A DNA stretch of 60,640 bases from Labrenzia sp. 011 (GTDB lineage Bacteria > Pseudomonadota > Alphaproteobacteria > Rhizobiales > Stappiaceae), in NCBI RefSeq assembly GCF_003075075.1, contig NZ_QCYM01000025.1:1-60640 (forward strand). The letters run 5' to 3'. Under the pieces are notes generated by a model that did not search any database, was not told the origin of the DNA, and saw only the letters and a list, made by a program, of their open reading frames with translations. Both the position numbers and the translations under genes were made by a program. This document shows, piece after piece, positions 40,260-49,887 of this stretch (its first letter is position 1; each line of letters begins with the position of its first letter).

Positions 40260-42036
40260 CCGCCAGGCCGTCATCGGACCGCTTGGCGGCCCGTTTCAGT
40301 TCCCAGATCTCGTCGTTGAGCCGGTCCGGGTGCAGGGTCGTGTTTCTCGGCAGGGTCAATATCGAGATGGAGCACTGGAGCAGCGGGAACTGCCGGGTGG
40401 TGCCGAACCGGTCCTGGGCCTCGATGTAGCCCTGGGCCCGGTGCTCCGGCTCATAGAAGCTTTCCACGTCCACGCGGAAGGCGCGCTGGAGGCTCAGAAG
40501 CTTCGAGGCGACATCCGTCAGATCCGTGTTGTGGAAGCCGACGAAAAAGTCGTCACCGCCAAGATGCCCCACGAAGGTGCCGCTGCCGGAAATATGACGC
40601 TGCAGCAACTCGCTGAACAGGATGATGGCCCTGTCGCCCTGTCGGTAGCCGTAGGTATCGTTGAAAGGCTTGAAATTGTCGAAATCCAGATAGCACAGGT
40701 GCCGGACCTTGGTGCCCTTTCCCGCCGTCCGGGAGATGAAGCGCATGATGGCGCCGTTTCCCGGCAGACGGGTGAGGGGATTCTGGTCCTGGGCCTCCTG
40801 CAGGCGCTTTTCGTGGATGATTTTCAGCAGGGAGGTTGCGGACAGAAAGCCGCTGTAGCGAAAGTTCTCGGTGATGATGATGCCGTCCGAATTGATCGAG
40901 GAGGCAAATGTCACCAGAAGCATGTCCGCATTGGAATCGATATCGGCAACCGGGCATGCCCGGACAAAGGAGCGAAGCGGGAAATCCAGTGCCGCGCGGC
41001 TATCCTCGTCCCCGGGAGCGCCCGCATAAAGATAGGCCTTCAGATCCCGCTCGTGGATAAGGCCGCGGGGCTCCCTGTTGGGATCGAGCACCGGAATGAC
41101 ACTGGCGTCCTGGTTGTGCACGGCCATGTCGAGAAGCTCGTTCATGGAGGCATCGTACCGGATGGTCGGCAGGGGCAGGAGTTCGGCGCGGATGCGCTCC
41201 TGATCCTCCTGCCGCTCGTGGTCCGCGCCGGCCGGCCGGATATGGTCGTAAAAGAGCCGGGCCCGGGCAGGATCCTGGAAGGGATCGGCAACGAACTCGC
41301 CCTGGATGAGATCGCAGCCCGCGTCCCGGCAGGCCTTGAATTCGCGTTCGGTTTCCACGCCTTCGGCAATCACCCGTGCTCCCAGGACCCGTGCGAGGTT
41401 CGTGACGGTGGTGACGAACAGTTTCCGTTGCGGGTCGCTGTCGATGCCGTTCAGGAAAAAGCGGTCGATCTTGACGAAGTCGGGCGAGAGGTCATGCAGG
41501 AGCCGCAGCTCGGACGATCCGCGTCCGAAATCGTCAAGCACGATCAGAAAGCCGAGTTGCCTGAGGGCGCTGATGGCATGATGGGTGACATCGCTGAAGG
41601 TCTGCCGGTGGCGCTCTGAAAATTCCAGGCAGATGTGGTTCGGATCGAGGCCGGCATCACGGACCATGGCGGCCAGTTGCATGCGTGGATCGTTCTCCTC
41701 GCCGAGCTTGCGCGAATCCAGTTTGAAGTAGAGCTTGGAATCATGAGCGATGTTCAGGTCGCTGAACTGTTCCAGTGCCTTGCGCAGAAGCGAGAACTCC
41801 AATTGCGGCAGGAACCCTTCCGCATTGGCATGATCGAAGAGCTCCCCGGGACAGGCGGCACCGAACTGTTCGCAGTTGCGGATCCGGGCTTCATATCCGT
41901 AGACCACGCCCGTTCCGATGTCGGCGACAGGCTGCAGCGCGTATTCCAGCTTCTCCAGCATGGTGCTCATTGAAACACCCGGAGACGCCGGGCTGAAGAG
42001 ACCAGTCTCCGGGGCTGTAGTCCGATGAGCTGACAT
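40240..42036 (-). CDS. EAL-CBS-GGDEF cyclic-di-GMP signalling protein
   Basis: 598 residues, no membrane helix. The N-terminal EAL domain (~30-265) has altered residues: E49-A-R-I-R53 at the E-x-L-x-R site, K105 where a metal-binding Asn is expected in the VNLS strand, but E138 (LEFSER), DDFG (168-171), K189 and IAEGVET are kept. A CBS-pair region (~285-420) follows, then GGDEF with the active-site variant GGDDF in [12 protein letters not shown]. So a diguanylate cyclase may be active while the phosphodiesterase could be weak or purely regulatory. CBS domains often bind adenine nucleotides. Regulation target unknown. Confidence 0.82.
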   Translation of the reverse strand: MSAHRTTAPETGLFSPASPGVSMSTMLEKLEYALQPVADIGTGVVYGYEARIRNCEQFGAACPGELFDHANAEGFLPQLEFSLLRKALEQFSDLNIAHDSKLYFKLDSRKLGEENDPRMQLAAMVRDAGLDPNHICLEFSERHRQTFSDVTHHAISALRQLGFLIVLDDFGRGSSELRLLHDLSPDFVKIDRFFLNGIDSDPQRKLFVTTVTNLARVLGARVIAEGVETEREFKACRDAGCDLIQGEFVADPFQDPARARLFYDHIRPAGADHERQEDQERIRAELLPLPTIRYDASMNELLDMAVHNQDASVIPVLDPNREPRGLIHERDLKAYLYAGAPGDEDSRAALDFPLRSFVRACPVADIDSNADMLLVTFASSINSDGIIITENFRYSGFLSATSLLKIIHEKRLQEAQDQNPLTRLPGNGAIMRFISRTAGKGTKVRHLCYLDFDNFKPFNDTYGYRQGDRAIILFSELLQRHISGSGTFVGHLGGDDFFVGFHNTDLTDVASKLLSLQRAFRVDVESFYEPEHRAQGYIEAQDRFGTTRQFPLLQCSISILTLPRNTTLHPDRLNDEIWELKRAAKRSDDGLAVKSLAA

Positions 42037-42287
42037 ATCGATCCTTAATCAAGAAGGTCTGCAGGTTGAGACTTCCGTCGGGCAATGGGCATTTTGAGCA
42101 GGCAGTTAAATTGTTATAATTAGCTATAGTTGTAACGTCGATTGCATAGTGAAAAACCGCAATTAAAAAAATCTAAATTTATGCATTGTTTTTTGCCGTA
42201 CAGGCTTCCGGCGGCCATCTGGCGCGCAAATATCGGGAAATCCGATCCAAAAGGCCGGTTTTTCCGGCGCGGCAGCCACCCCCTGCA
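42037..42287. other. AT-rich divergent upstream region
   Basis: Between the EAL-GGDEF gene and rpsD. The AT-rich patch at 42105-42190 (containing GTTATAATTAGC) probably holds the minus-strand promoter. No coding sequence is convincing. Confidence 0.35.
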
Positions 42288-42316
42288 TTGACATTTGAGG
42301 GAGTGGCTTGTATCTC
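42288..42316 (+). promoter_or_regulatory. Likely sigma-70-type promoter of rpsD
   Basis: TTGACA at 42288-42293, a 17-base spacer, then TATCTC at 42311-42316. The -35 is perfect and the -10 has four of six consensus bases. It lies ~170 bases upstream of rpsD, leaving a long leader. S4 is autoregulatory in other bacteria, but I see no proven S4 site. Confidence 0.5.
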
Positions 42317-42488
42317 CGCGCGGTCCGGCAGGCTTTTGTCTTGCCGGATCTACGCACCCGTGGGTATCCGGCCGGCGCCGTCTAGCCGGGTCCCTGTCGA
42401 TCCTTCCGATCCGTTCAACACGGGCCGCAGGATAAAGGAGGGCGCGTTTCCTTGATAGAACAACAACGCGAATTCAAAGGAAACCGCG

Positions 42489-43106
42489 ATGTCAAAGCGC
42501 CACAGCGTTAAGTACAAAATCGACCGCCGGATGGGCGAAAACATCTGGGGTCGTCCGAAGAGCCCGGCCAACAAGCGTGAATACGGTCCGGGTCAGCACG
42601 GCCAGCGCCGCAAGGGCAAACTGTCCGACTTCGGTGTCCAGCTTCGTGCCAAGCAGAAGCTCAAGGGCTACTACGGCAACATTTCCGAAAAGCAGTTCCG
42701 CAAGGTTTACGCCGAAGCGTCCCGTCAGAAGGGCGATACGTCCGAAAACCTGATCGGCCTGCTGGAGCGCCGTCTGGATGCGATCGTTTATCGCGCCAAG
42801 TTCGTTCCGACCGTGTTTGCTGCCCGTCAGTTCATCAACCACGGCCACATCAAGGTCAACGGCAAGCGCGTCAACATCGCGAGTTACCAGGTGCGTCCGG
42901 GTGATCTCATCGAAGTTCGCGAAAAGTCCCGCCAGCTTGCTCTGGTTCTGGAAGCCGTCCAGTCGGCCGAACGCGATGTTCCCGACTACATCGATGTGGA
43001 CCATGCGAAGATGACCGCGACCTACACTCGTATTCCGGGCTTCTCCGATGTGCCGTATCCGGTGCAGATGGAACCGAATCTGGTGGTCGAATTCTATTCG
43101 CGGTAA
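42489..43106 (+). CDS. rpsD: 30S ribosomal protein S4
   Basis: 205 residues. N-terminal [20 protein letters not shown], the S4 domain [20 protein letters not shown] and [19 protein letters not shown], and the C-terminal [17 protein letters not shown]4 nucleates 16S rRNA assembly. The gene stands alone, with AAAGGA upstream and a strong terminator downstream, as common in Alphaproteobacteria. Confidence 0.97.
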   Translation: MSKRHSVKYKIDRRMGENIWGRPKSPANKREYGPGQHGQRRKGKLSDFGVQLRAKQKLKGYYGNISEKQFRKVYAEASRQKGDTSENLIGLLERRLDAIVYRAKFVPTVFAARQFINHGHIKVNGKRVNIASYQVRPGDLIEVREKSRQLALVLEAVQSAERDVPDYIDVDHAKMTATYTRIPGFSDVPYPVQMEPNLVVEFYSR

Positions 43107-43132
43107 TCAGCCGCCGAATACGGATCACGAGA

Positions 43133-43160
43133 AGGCCCGCCAAACCGGCGGGCCTTTTTT
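43133..43160 (+). terminator. Rho-independent terminator after rpsD
   Basis: AGGCCCGCC (43133-43141), loop AAACC, GGCGGGCCT (43147-43155), then T6. A perfect 9-bp stem. Confidence 0.9.
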
Positions 43161-43168
43161 GTTTTCGC

Positions 43169-43365
43169 TCATACGGGCCTGAGACGTTTCAATTCGTGAA
43201 CGACCATGAAATCGTCTTCCTCCTGATGGGCATGCCAGTCGAAAACATCGCCGAATTTTGCCACGTTCACATGGGATCCGTTCACCGCGCCGACGAAATG
43301 CGGATCGAAAACCTGCGTGATCTGAGCCTCGGCCGATGCGACTATGTTGAGTTTTCCGGCGGCAT
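43169..43365 (-). pseudogene. Truncated cupin remnant
   Basis: On the minus strand, the frame that ends at the TGA 43169-43171 reads ...VGAVNGSHVNVAKFGDV and FDWHAHQEEDDFMVVH, which is the first half of a cupin barrel with motif 1 (H-x-H and acidic residues). It stops after ~10 more residues, so the second cupin motif is absent. The nearest ATG (43365) is in another frame that hits a stop after seven codons, so the start is frame-shifted relative to the cupin frame. No in-frame ATG, GTG or TTG precedes the conserved part. Best read as a decayed gene lying between rpsD and the LysM gene. Confidence 0.6.
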
Positions 43366-43409
43366 TCCTGCTTTCTCCACAATCCGGCGCGGCTTTGCAG
43401 GTGTCCGGC

Positions 43410-43898
43410 TCAGATATCGTTCCTGGGGATCCGGAGCACCTGGCCCGGGAATATCAGGTTCGGGTCGTTGAGTATGTGCTGATTGGCCTGGAAGATCGGC
43501 TGAAAATTCGAGCTGCCATATTGCTCCTGCGCGATTCTGGTGAGCGTATCGCCGGCTTTCACCGTATAGGGTTGCCAGCCGCCGTAACCGGGCAGGATTT
43601 TCGGGCCGAACAGAATCGGGATGACGACGGAGGGGCCGTTTTCGTTGCCGCTGTCGTCGGCGAGGGTCAGGAACAGGCGGTCGAGCTGGAAACTGTTGGA
43701 GGCCGGAATGTCGATGGCGGCCTGGAACTGCCTGAGCCCCAGCGCGCCTACGCTGGCAAAGGCGGCATATTCGTCATGTCCTTCCGAAACACGGATGCTG
43801 AGCGTGCCTTCGAAGGCGGTGGCATTTCCGGCGATCAATATGCGGGAGCCGACAAGGTCGAACGGCTGCGGTTGCTGAATGTCGAGTGTAATGGTCAA
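43410..43898 (-). CDS. Gmad2-like immunoglobulin-fold and LysM domain protein
   Basis: 162 residues from TTG 43898, chosen because AAAGGA lies seven bases upstream and the next residues begin the beta domain at once. An N-terminal ~90-residue beta sandwich (DIQQPQPFDLVGSRILIAGN, ATAFEGTLSIRVSEG) matches the Gmad2 immunoglobulin-like pattern. The C-terminal LysM is YTVKAGDTLTRIAQEQYG ... NPDNLI-type NDPNLIFPGQVLRIP. With this start there is no signal peptide; the frame extends to 44126, and a secreted form starting earlier cannot be excluded. Peptidoglycan binding is the LysM expectation. Confidence 0.65.
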   Translation of the reverse strand: MTITLDIQQPQPFDLVGSRILIAGNATAFEGTLSIRVSEGHDEYAAFASVGALGLRQFQAAIDIPASNSFQLDRLFLTLADDSGNENGPSVVIPILFGPKILPGYGGWQPYTVKAGDTLTRIAQEQYGSSNFQPIFQANQHILNDPNLIFPGQVLRIPRNDI

Positions 43899-44172
43899 AA
43901 CAAAATCCTTTCGAGCTGAAAAATATGTGTCTGGTGCCCTCCAGGTGGGGAGATAATATCGCAATTTTCCGGAGCGGGAAACAAGCCGAAGCAACTTCCG
44001 GACGTCGCTGGCGCAGCGTGCAGAGAAATGGCGAAATCCGCCGTGCCCGGGAGACAGAGCGCGGCTGAAACACAGGCTTTTCCCTTGGCCTTGCCGGGGA
44101 GATCGGCTATGCCAGTTCGTCTTCATTTACGAGTTCACACCCTAGTCCCCCGCAAGCCCCAAGGCCCGGTCC

Positions 44173-45117
44173 ATGAACGATATTGCCGCCGACAGTCCGG
44201 ACGTCGAAGTCCCTGCACTTCTGAAAAACGCGCCGACCAGCGTGGAGTTCAAGAAGCTGCGCAAGCGGCTTTTGCGGCAGGTGCGCGAAGCGATCGGCGA
44301 TTTCGGCATGCTGGCGGAGGGGGCCGTTCCGGCGACCCGGCCGAAATGGCTGGTCTGCCTGTCCGGCGGCAAGGACAGCTACACGCTGCTGGCGGTGCTG
44401 ATCGAGCTGCAATGGCGCGGGCTGCTGCCGGTGGAGCTGATCGCGTGCAATCTGGATCAGGCGCAGCCGGGCTTCCCTGCCCATGTCCTGCCGGAGTTCT
44501 TCGAGGCAAACGGCATCCGGCACGTTATCGTGCGTCAGGATACCTACTCGATCGTCACCGACAAGATCCCGGCCAACCGGACCTATTGCTCGCTGTGCTC
44601 GCGCCTGCGCCGGGGCATCCTCTACAGGGTGGCGCGGGAACAGGGCTGCGAGGCCATCGTGCTCGGCCATCACCGGGAAGATATTCTGGAAACCTTCTTC
44701 ATGAATCTCTTTCATGGCGGGCGCCTTGCCTCCATGCCGCCGAAGCTGGTCAATGACGAGGGGGACCTTCTGGTGCTGCGGCCGCTTGCCTATGCGGCGG
44801 AAAGTGACATCGCCCGCTTCGCCGCCGGCATGCGGTTTCCGATCATTCCCTGCAATCTGTGCGGCTCCCAGGACGGGCTGCAGCGTGAGGAAGTCAAACG
44901 TCTGCTGCAGTCCTGGGAAAAGGAAACGCCGGGACGCCTCGGCATCATGGCCCGTGCGCTGGGCAACTCACGTCCGTCCCATCTGCTCGACCGGTCGCTC
45001 TACGACTTCGTCAACCTGCGCCCGGCGGCCGGGGAAGAGGCTCCCGGCAGCGGGGAAGCGGAAGAGCCCTGCGGAGCAAGCCTTGCCATGACCGCAAAGC
45101 TGTTTGCGGCGGAGTAA
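44173..45117 (+). CDS. ttcA: tRNA 2-thiocytidine biosynthesis protein TtcA
   Basis: 314 residues. PP-loop SGGKDS (64-69), iron-sulfur/zinc-type Cys pair C139-x2-C142 in [13 protein letters not shown], a further CxxC in IPCNLCGSQ, and [20 protein letters not shown]. It makes s2C32 in tRNA. A short Ala/Gly/Glu tail ends the protein. Isolated on the plus strand before an inverted-repeat element. Confidence 0.92.
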   Translation: MNDIAADSPDVEVPALLKNAPTSVEFKKLRKRLLRQVREAIGDFGMLAEGAVPATRPKWLVCLSGGKDSYTLLAVLIELQWRGLLPVELIACNLDQAQPGFPAHVLPEFFEANGIRHVIVRQDTYSIVTDKIPANRTYCSLCSRLRRGILYRVAREQGCEAIVLGHHREDILETFFMNLFHGGRLASMPPKLVNDEGDLLVLRPLAYAAESDIARFAAGMRFPIIPCNLCGSQDGLQREEVKRLLQSWEKETPGRLGIMARALGNSRPSHLLDRSLYDFVNLRPAAGEEAPGSGEAEEPCGASLAMTAKLFAAE

Positions 45118-45138
45118 TCCTTTTTCCACACGCCGCGT

Positions 45139-45203
45139 CGTCCCGGCCTTGAGCCGGGACCTTTTTGGGGATTGCATGCGGGGCCCGGTTCAAGGCCGGG
45201 ACG
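45139..45203. repeat. REP-like inverted repeat
   Basis: Arms CGTCCCGGCCTTGAGCCGGG (from 45139) and GGGCCCGGTTCAAGGCCGGGACG (45181-45203) are near-perfect reverse complements (about 22 of 23 positions), separated by ~20 bases. Each arm is itself partly palindromic. This is the form of dispersed intergenic palindromic repeats common in rhizobia-related genomes. It sits between ttcA and the LysR gene and could end both convergent transcripts. Confidence 0.7.
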
Positions 45204-45245
45204 GCGATAACGCAATTCTCATGTGACCTCCGCAACGCAGGCCAC

Positions 45246-46121
45246 TCACGCAAACAGCTCCCTGAGCCAGGCCTCCACCATTCCGGTTGCCGCCTTCGGC
45301 GCGGCGGCATTGTCCCGCGTGAGGAGAAAATGTGTCTGCAGGGAGGGGATCTCGAGATCGTAGGGAATGGCGAGCCGACCGTTTTCCGTCAGTCTTGAGG
45401 CGATCTTGCCGAGCAGGAGCGTGGTGCCGCCGCGAGCGGCGGCGAGTTCGACCGCGGCCAGAGAGGTATCGACCGTGACCCCGGGCTGTCTGGTCTCGGG
45501 TGGCTGGCCGATTGTTTCCAGGAACCGCGGCCAGTGATCGTCGAAGCCGAGCACGTGAATGCGCGGATGATCGAGAAGCTGTCGCGGGTGGCGGATCGTT
45601 GCCGCCAGGTCCGGGGCACAGACCGGGACGATGACTTCCGTGCCCAGCGGTTCCGCATGGGTACCGGGCCAGGAGCCGGTGCCCAGCCGGATTTCGATGT
45701 CGATGCCGCTTTCCAGGATCGTATCCGCCCATATGGCCGAGAGCAGGCGGATGCGCAGTTCCGGGTGCTCCTGCTGAAACGCCGCCAGGGCGGGGGCGAT
45801 GATCAGAGCCGCTTCGGAGATCGGCGCGCGGATCGTCACCGTTCCCGCCGTGCGCTTGCCGAACAGCCCCTCCGTCGACAGCGCCAGATCCTGAAGGGCC
45901 TTGCGCACGGACGGCAGATAGGCACTGCCGGCGGCCGTCAGTCCGACCTTGCGGGTCGTGCGTTCGAGAAGCTGATGACCGAGCTGGGTTTCAAGAGCGC
46001 TGATGTGCGTGCTGACGGCGGCCTGGGTGAGCCCGAGTTCACCGCCCGCCGCCGTGAAACTGCCCAGCCGGCTTGCCGCTTCGAAGCTCCGCAGCCAGAG
46101 AAGATTGGGAAGCGACCTCAT
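45246..46121 (-). CDS. LysR-family transcriptional regulator
   Basis: 291 residues. N-terminal helix-turn-helix: RSFEAASRLGSFTAAGGELG, LTQAAVSTHISALETQLG and LLERTTRKVGLTAAG. The rest is the LysR co-inducer domain, of GcvA-like type (with IDIEIRLGTGSWPGTHAE). It is divergent from the dehydrogenase and aldehyde-dehydrogenase genes, which it probably controls; ligand unknown. The ~115-base intergenic region contains an AT-rich stretch near 46130-46170. Confidence 0.9.
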   Translation of the reverse strand: MRSLPNLLWLRSFEAASRLGSFTAAGGELGLTQAAVSTHISALETQLGHQLLERTTRKVGLTAAGSAYLPSVRKALQDLALSTEGLFGKRTAGTVTIRAPISEAALIIAPALAAFQQEHPELRIRLLSAIWADTILESGIDIEIRLGTGSWPGTHAEPLGTEVIVPVCAPDLAATIRHPRQLLDHPRIHVLGFDDHWPRFLETIGQPPETRQPGVTVDTSLAAVELAAARGGTTLLLGKIASRLTENGRLAIPYDLEIPSLQTHFLLTRDNAAAPKAATGMVEAWLRELFA

Positions 46122-46236
46122 CGCGATCCATTCATAAAAAATACCCCGTAATCACCCGTGATTATATCGTTTCTCTTTGCCTGTGGCGAGGGCCAGACTG
46201 ATGCTCTCTTATCTTCATTCAGGAAAGGCGCTGTCC

Positions 46237-47229
46237 ATGCGTGTCGGGTTTATCGGTCTTGGAAATGTCGGCGGAAAACTGGCCGGGAGTATCCTGCGCA
46301 ACGGTTTCGAGCTCAGTGTTCACGATCTCGATCCGGAACTTGTCGAAACGTTTGTTGCCAGAGGCGCCGCGCGCGGGGAAAGCCCGAAGCAGCTCGCCGA
46401 AACCTGCGACGTGATCATCACCTGCCTGCCGAGCCCGGCTGCCTGTGCCGCCGTTGTCGAGGGGCCTGAGGGGATTCTGGAAGGAATCGGGCCAGGCCGG
46501 ATCTGGGCGGAGATGTCGACCACGGATGCCGGCGAGATCAAGCGGCTCGCGGAGCAGGTCATCGCGACAGGCGCGGAGGCTATCGAATGCCCGGTATCGG
46601 GCGGCTGCCACCGGGCGGCTACCGGCAATATCGCAATTTTCGCCGGCTGCACGCGGGAAACCTTCGAAAAGGCCCTGCCGTTCCTGACCGTTCTGGGCCG
46701 CCGCGTGCTGCACACGGGCGAGATCGGCTCGGCTTCCGTGCTGAAGGTGGTGACCAACTATCTGGCGACCGCCAATCTGGTCTCCGTAGCCGAAGCCCTG
46801 GTGACCTGCAAGGCGGCGGGCATGGATATGGGCACCGCCTATGAGGCGATCCGGATCTCTTCGGGCAATTCCTTCGTCCACGAAACGGAAAGCCAGGTGA
46901 TTCTCAACGGTTCACGGGATATTTCCTTCACCATGGATCTGGTCGCCAAGGACATCGGCCTGTTTCAGAAAATTGCCGAGGCTCATGAGGTACCTCTGGA
47001 ACTTTCGCCGCTGCTCAACAATATCTTTGCCGACGCGATAGAGCGCTTCGGACCGCGTGAACTCTCGCCCAACATCATAAAGCGGCTGGAAGAGGCGACG
47101 GGTCTTGAGGTGCTGGCACCCGGATTTCCGGCGGAAATGGTTGACGACGAGCCTGAAGAAGCCGGATATGAAGTGGTGCCGAAAGGCGGCGAGAGGGCGT
47201 TTGGCGAAACTGGAAAAGCGGTGGGCTGA
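46237..47229 (+). CDS. NAD(P)-dependent beta-hydroxyacid dehydrogenase
   Basis: 330 residues from ATG 46237, which follows AGGAAAGG. Rossmann GFIGLGNVGGKLAG at residues 4-17, substrate motif SGGCHRAATGN (121-131), catalytic K170 in SVLKVVTNYLATAN with N174. This is the 3-hydroxyisobutyrate/tartronate-semialdehyde reductase superfamily. The C-terminus is ~35 residues longer than usual, ending in an acidic tail. It would yield an aldehyde or semialdehyde that the ALDH encoded next could oxidise. Stop and ALDH start overlap as TGATG. Confidence 0.85.
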   Translation: MRVGFIGLGNVGGKLAGSILRNGFELSVHDLDPELVETFVARGAARGESPKQLAETCDVIITCLPSPAACAAVVEGPEGILEGIGPGRIWAEMSTTDAGEIKRLAEQVIATGAEAIECPVSGGCHRAATGNIAIFAGCTRETFEKALPFLTVLGRRVLHTGEIGSASVLKVVTNYLATANLVSVAEALVTCKAAGMDMGTAYEAIRISSGNSFVHETESQVILNGSRDISFTMDLVAKDIGLFQKIAEAHEVPLELSPLLNNIFADAIERFGPRELSPNIIKRLEEATGLEVLAPGFPAEMVDDEPEEAGYEVVPKGGERAFGETGKAVG

Positions 47230-48653
47230 TGTTGGAGAAACGGCAATTCTATATCGGCGGCGACTGGGTCGAACCGGTCGAGCCGAACGATCTGAAGGTC
47301 ATCAACCCGGCAACGGAACAGGCTGTAGCGGTCATTTCGCTGGGAACAGCGGCGGATGTCGACCGGGCGGTGGCAGCGGCCCGGTCCGCCTTCGAAACCT
47401 GGGGCGAGACCAGCGTCGAGACGCGTGCCGCCTTGCTGGAACGGATCATCGCCATTTACGAGCGCCGGTCCGCCGAGATGGACGAGGCGATCCGGCTCGA
47501 GATGGGCGCGCCGATAAAATTTGTCCGCGAACAGCAGACGCCGGCCGGGACCGGTCATGTGCAGGCAACCCTCGAGGCCTTGCGGGAGCACAGGTTCGAG
47601 TGGCCGAGTCCGCGCGGAGGCAGTCTGCTCCGGCACGAGCCGATCGGTGTCTGCGGGCTGATCACGCCATGGAACTGGCCCATCAACCAGATCGCCGCCA
47701 AGGTTGCACCGGCGCTGGCCGCCGGCTGCACCATGATCCTGAAACCGAGCGAAATCGCACCCCTGTCGGCACTTCTGTTCGCAGAAATCCTTGAGGAAGC
47801 GGGCTGTCCGGCGGGGGTGTTCAATCTCGTCAACGGCAATGGCGCCGGCGTGGGCACGGCCATGTCCGCTCATCCGGGGATCGACATGATGTCGTTTACC
47901 GGTTCGACGCAGGCAGGCATTTCGGTGACGCAGAACGCGGCCCTGAGCGTCAAGCGCGTGGCACTGGAACTGGGCGGCAAGTCGCCGAACCTGCTGTTTG
48001 CCGATGCGGATCTTGAGACGGCGGTGCGGTTTTCCCTCGAGAGCTGTTTTTCCAACAGCGGCCAGTCCTGCGATGCGCCGACCCGGCTGCTCGTGGAACG
48101 CTCTGTCTATGCCGAGGCGGTCGATCTTGCGGCAAAGATCGCGGAAGGCGTCAGGGTCGGCGATCCGGCGGTCGAGGGCGATCATCTCGGTCCGGTGATC
48201 AGCGACCTGCAGTTCTCGAAGATCCAGGGTCATATCGAGATCGGCATCGCCGAAGGGGCCCGGCTGATTGCCGGAGGACCGGGCAAGCCGGAGGGCTTCG
48301 AAACCGGTTATTACGTGAAACCGACGGTCTTTGCCGATGTGCGCAACGACATGGCGATTGCCCGCAACGAGATCTTCGGGCCGGTTCTGGTGATGATCCC
48401 CTTCGACACGGAGGAGGAGGCCATCCGGATTGCCAATGACACGCCCTACGGCCTGGCTGCCTATCTTCAGACCGGCGATCCGGAGCGGGCGAAGCGTGTC
48501 TCACGCAAACTGCGCGCCGGCAGCGTCTATATCAACGGTGCCAGCCCCGACTGGGACGTTCCTTTCGGCGGCTACAAGCAGTCCGGCAACGGCCGCGAAT
48601 ACGGCGAATTCGGTCTGGGGGATTTCCTGGAGCTGAAGGCAATCACCGGGTGA
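47229..48653 (+). CDS. Aldehyde dehydrogenase
   Basis: 474 residues. NAD(P)-binding TPWNWPINQIAAKVAPALAAG, catalytic C281 in NSGQSCDAP and general base E247 in VALELGGKSPN. Typical ALDH length and spacing. The TGATG overlap with the upstream dehydrogenase indicates translation coupling. Together they may convert a hydroxy-acid to its semialdehyde and then to an acid. Substrate unknown. Convergent with a small secreted-protein gene. Confidence 0.93.
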   Translation: MLEKRQFYIGGDWVEPVEPNDLKVINPATEQAVAVISLGTAADVDRAVAAARSAFETWGETSVETRAALLERIIAIYERRSAEMDEAIRLEMGAPIKFVREQQTPAGTGHVQATLEALREHRFEWPSPRGGSLLRHEPIGVCGLITPWNWPINQIAAKVAPALAAGCTMILKPSEIAPLSALLFAEILEEAGCPAGVFNLVNGNGAGVGTAMSAHPGIDMMSFTGSTQAGISVTQNAALSVKRVALELGGKSPNLLFADADLETAVRFSLESCFSNSGQSCDAPTRLLVERSVYAEAVDLAAKIAEGVRVGDPAVEGDHLGPVISDLQFSKIQGHIEIGIAEGARLIAGGPGKPEGFETGYYVKPTVFADVRNDMAIARNEIFGPVLVMIPFDTEEEAIRIANDTPYGLAAYLQTGDPERAKRVSRKLRAGSVYINGASPDWDVPFGGYKQSGNGREYGEFGLGDFLELKAITG

Positions 48654-48666
48654 GGTGAGCAGGACG

Positions 48667-48948
48667 TCAGTGAAGCGCCTTGTCCCCTTCGAAACCGCCC
48701 ATCGGCTGGTTGCGCACGAGGATGACAAGGGCTTCGTTGCTGGGTTCGGCGTCCTTCTGGGCGACGCCGCCGTAATTGGCGCACAGGTCCTCGGCAGGCT
48801 TGTTATGGGCCGGTGTGAACATGGTGATGGTGCGGCAGTCGACGCGCCGCAGCTCCCGTTCGGCCTCAAAGCTTCCGGATACGGAAAATCCGACCCCGGC
48901 AAGGATCAGTGCGAAGGTGGAGGTGGCTGCAATCGTTTTCTTGTTCAT
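48667..48948 (-). CDS. Small secreted protein, unknown function
   Basis: 93 residues from ATG 48948. MNKKTIAATSTFALILAGVG is a signal peptide, possibly with cleavage soon after residue 22. The rest is hydrophilic and carries two Cys (VDCRTIT and EDLCANYG) that could form a disulfide. No domain recognised. Stop is 14 bases from the ALDH stop on the opposite strand. Confidence 0.6.
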   Translation of the reverse strand: MNKKTIAATSTFALILAGVGFSVSGSFEAERELRRVDCRTITMFTPAHNKPAEDLCANYGGVAQKDAEPSNEALVILVRNQPMGGFEGDKALH

Positions 48949-49404
48949 CGTCCCCGGTCCCATTCCCCGGCCCGTTAGTGTCTGAAGGGCCTTGCGATAT
49001 GGACAGAGAATGGCGGAACGCCCCTGTACTCACCCTGAAATCCGCATTCACCTTGCGTTCAGTTTAGATGATTCGGCCGAATTTGCCGAGAGAATGCCCA
49101 AATTCCGCCGGATTCGATTCCGGCTACGCAGGATCAAGGGCAGACCTGAGCCGCGCAAGCAGCCGGGAACCGGCGGATCGGGGGGGACGTTGAGGAGGCC
49201 CCGGTCAACCTGTCACGGTTGCAGGGAGAAACGGATCGTCGGGCCGCATCACCTCAGGTTCCGCGTCATCGGTCCGCAATGGCGTCCCGGAGGAAGCCAT
49301 TGGGCAGATTCGCAACACGGTTCCGTTGATCCGGGCTGCTAGCGACCCGGCGGCAGGCGACGGCATACCGTCCCTTGTCGCCGGAAGTCGAAAAGCAAAA
49401 CGCC
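48949..49404. other. Gene-free stretch before grxD end
   Basis: About 455 bases. Short frames on both strands lack ribosome sites and family-like sequence. A small CGCC-TGA-GGCG hairpin with TTTT spans the grxD stop region on the minus strand and may help end transcription. Nothing else found. Confidence 0.35.
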
Positions 49405-49740
49405 TCAGGCGGTCTTCTCGCTGGTCTCGACACCCTTTTCGGTGAACAGGCCCTGGAGTTCCTGATTCTGGAACATTTCGCGGATGATGTCGCAACCGCC
49501 GACGAATTCGCCCTTAATATAGAGCTGCGGAATGGTCGGCCAGTTGGAGAATTCCTTGATGCCCTGGCGCAGAGCATCGTCCTCAAGCACGTTGATGCCC
49601 TTGTACGGGCTGCCGACATAGTCGAGGATCTGCACGACCTGACCGGAAAATCCGCACTGCGGAAAATTCGGGGTGCCCTTCATGAAGAGCACGACGTCGT
49701 TGCTGTCGACTTCGTTCTTGATCCAGTCCTGAATGCTCAT
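49405..49740 (-). CDS. grxD: Monothiol glutaredoxin (CGFS type)
   Basis: 111 residues. Active site C29-G-F-S in FPQCGFSGQ, followed by [24 protein letters not shown] glutaredoxins carry a [2Fe-2S] cluster and partner BolA proteins in iron-sulfur delivery. bolA is the next gene upstream on the same strand, a widespread pairing. Confidence 0.95.
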   Translation of the reverse strand: MSIQDWIKNEVDSNDVVLFMKGTPNFPQCGFSGQVVQILDYVGSPYKGINVLEDDALRQGIKEFSNWPTIPQLYIKGEFVGGCDIIREMFQNQELQGLFTEKGVETSEKTA

Positions 49741-49887
49741 GAGCGTATGTCCTTGTGTTTCGCCGCCGCAACGATCCTGCGTCCGGCGTAATATAGCAGA
49801 TCCGGGCGGCTCCCCCTATGCGACATTCCATGGCCACAAGGGCGCAAGTGTCGCGGCGAGCCCGGTCATGTCCGGTTCCCGTGTGGA

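Noticed and set aside
42186..42455. 89-codon ORF upstream of rpsD
   Set aside because: Lies across the rpsD promoter, no ribosome site and no family-like content.
43196..43471. Plus-strand 91-codon ORF beside rpsD
   Set aside because: It overlaps, in the opposite direction, the cupin remnant and the LysM gene end, and lacks a ribosome site.
48992..49342. 116-codon ORF on the plus strand
   Set aside because: Basic low-complexity composition without ribosome site or similarity.
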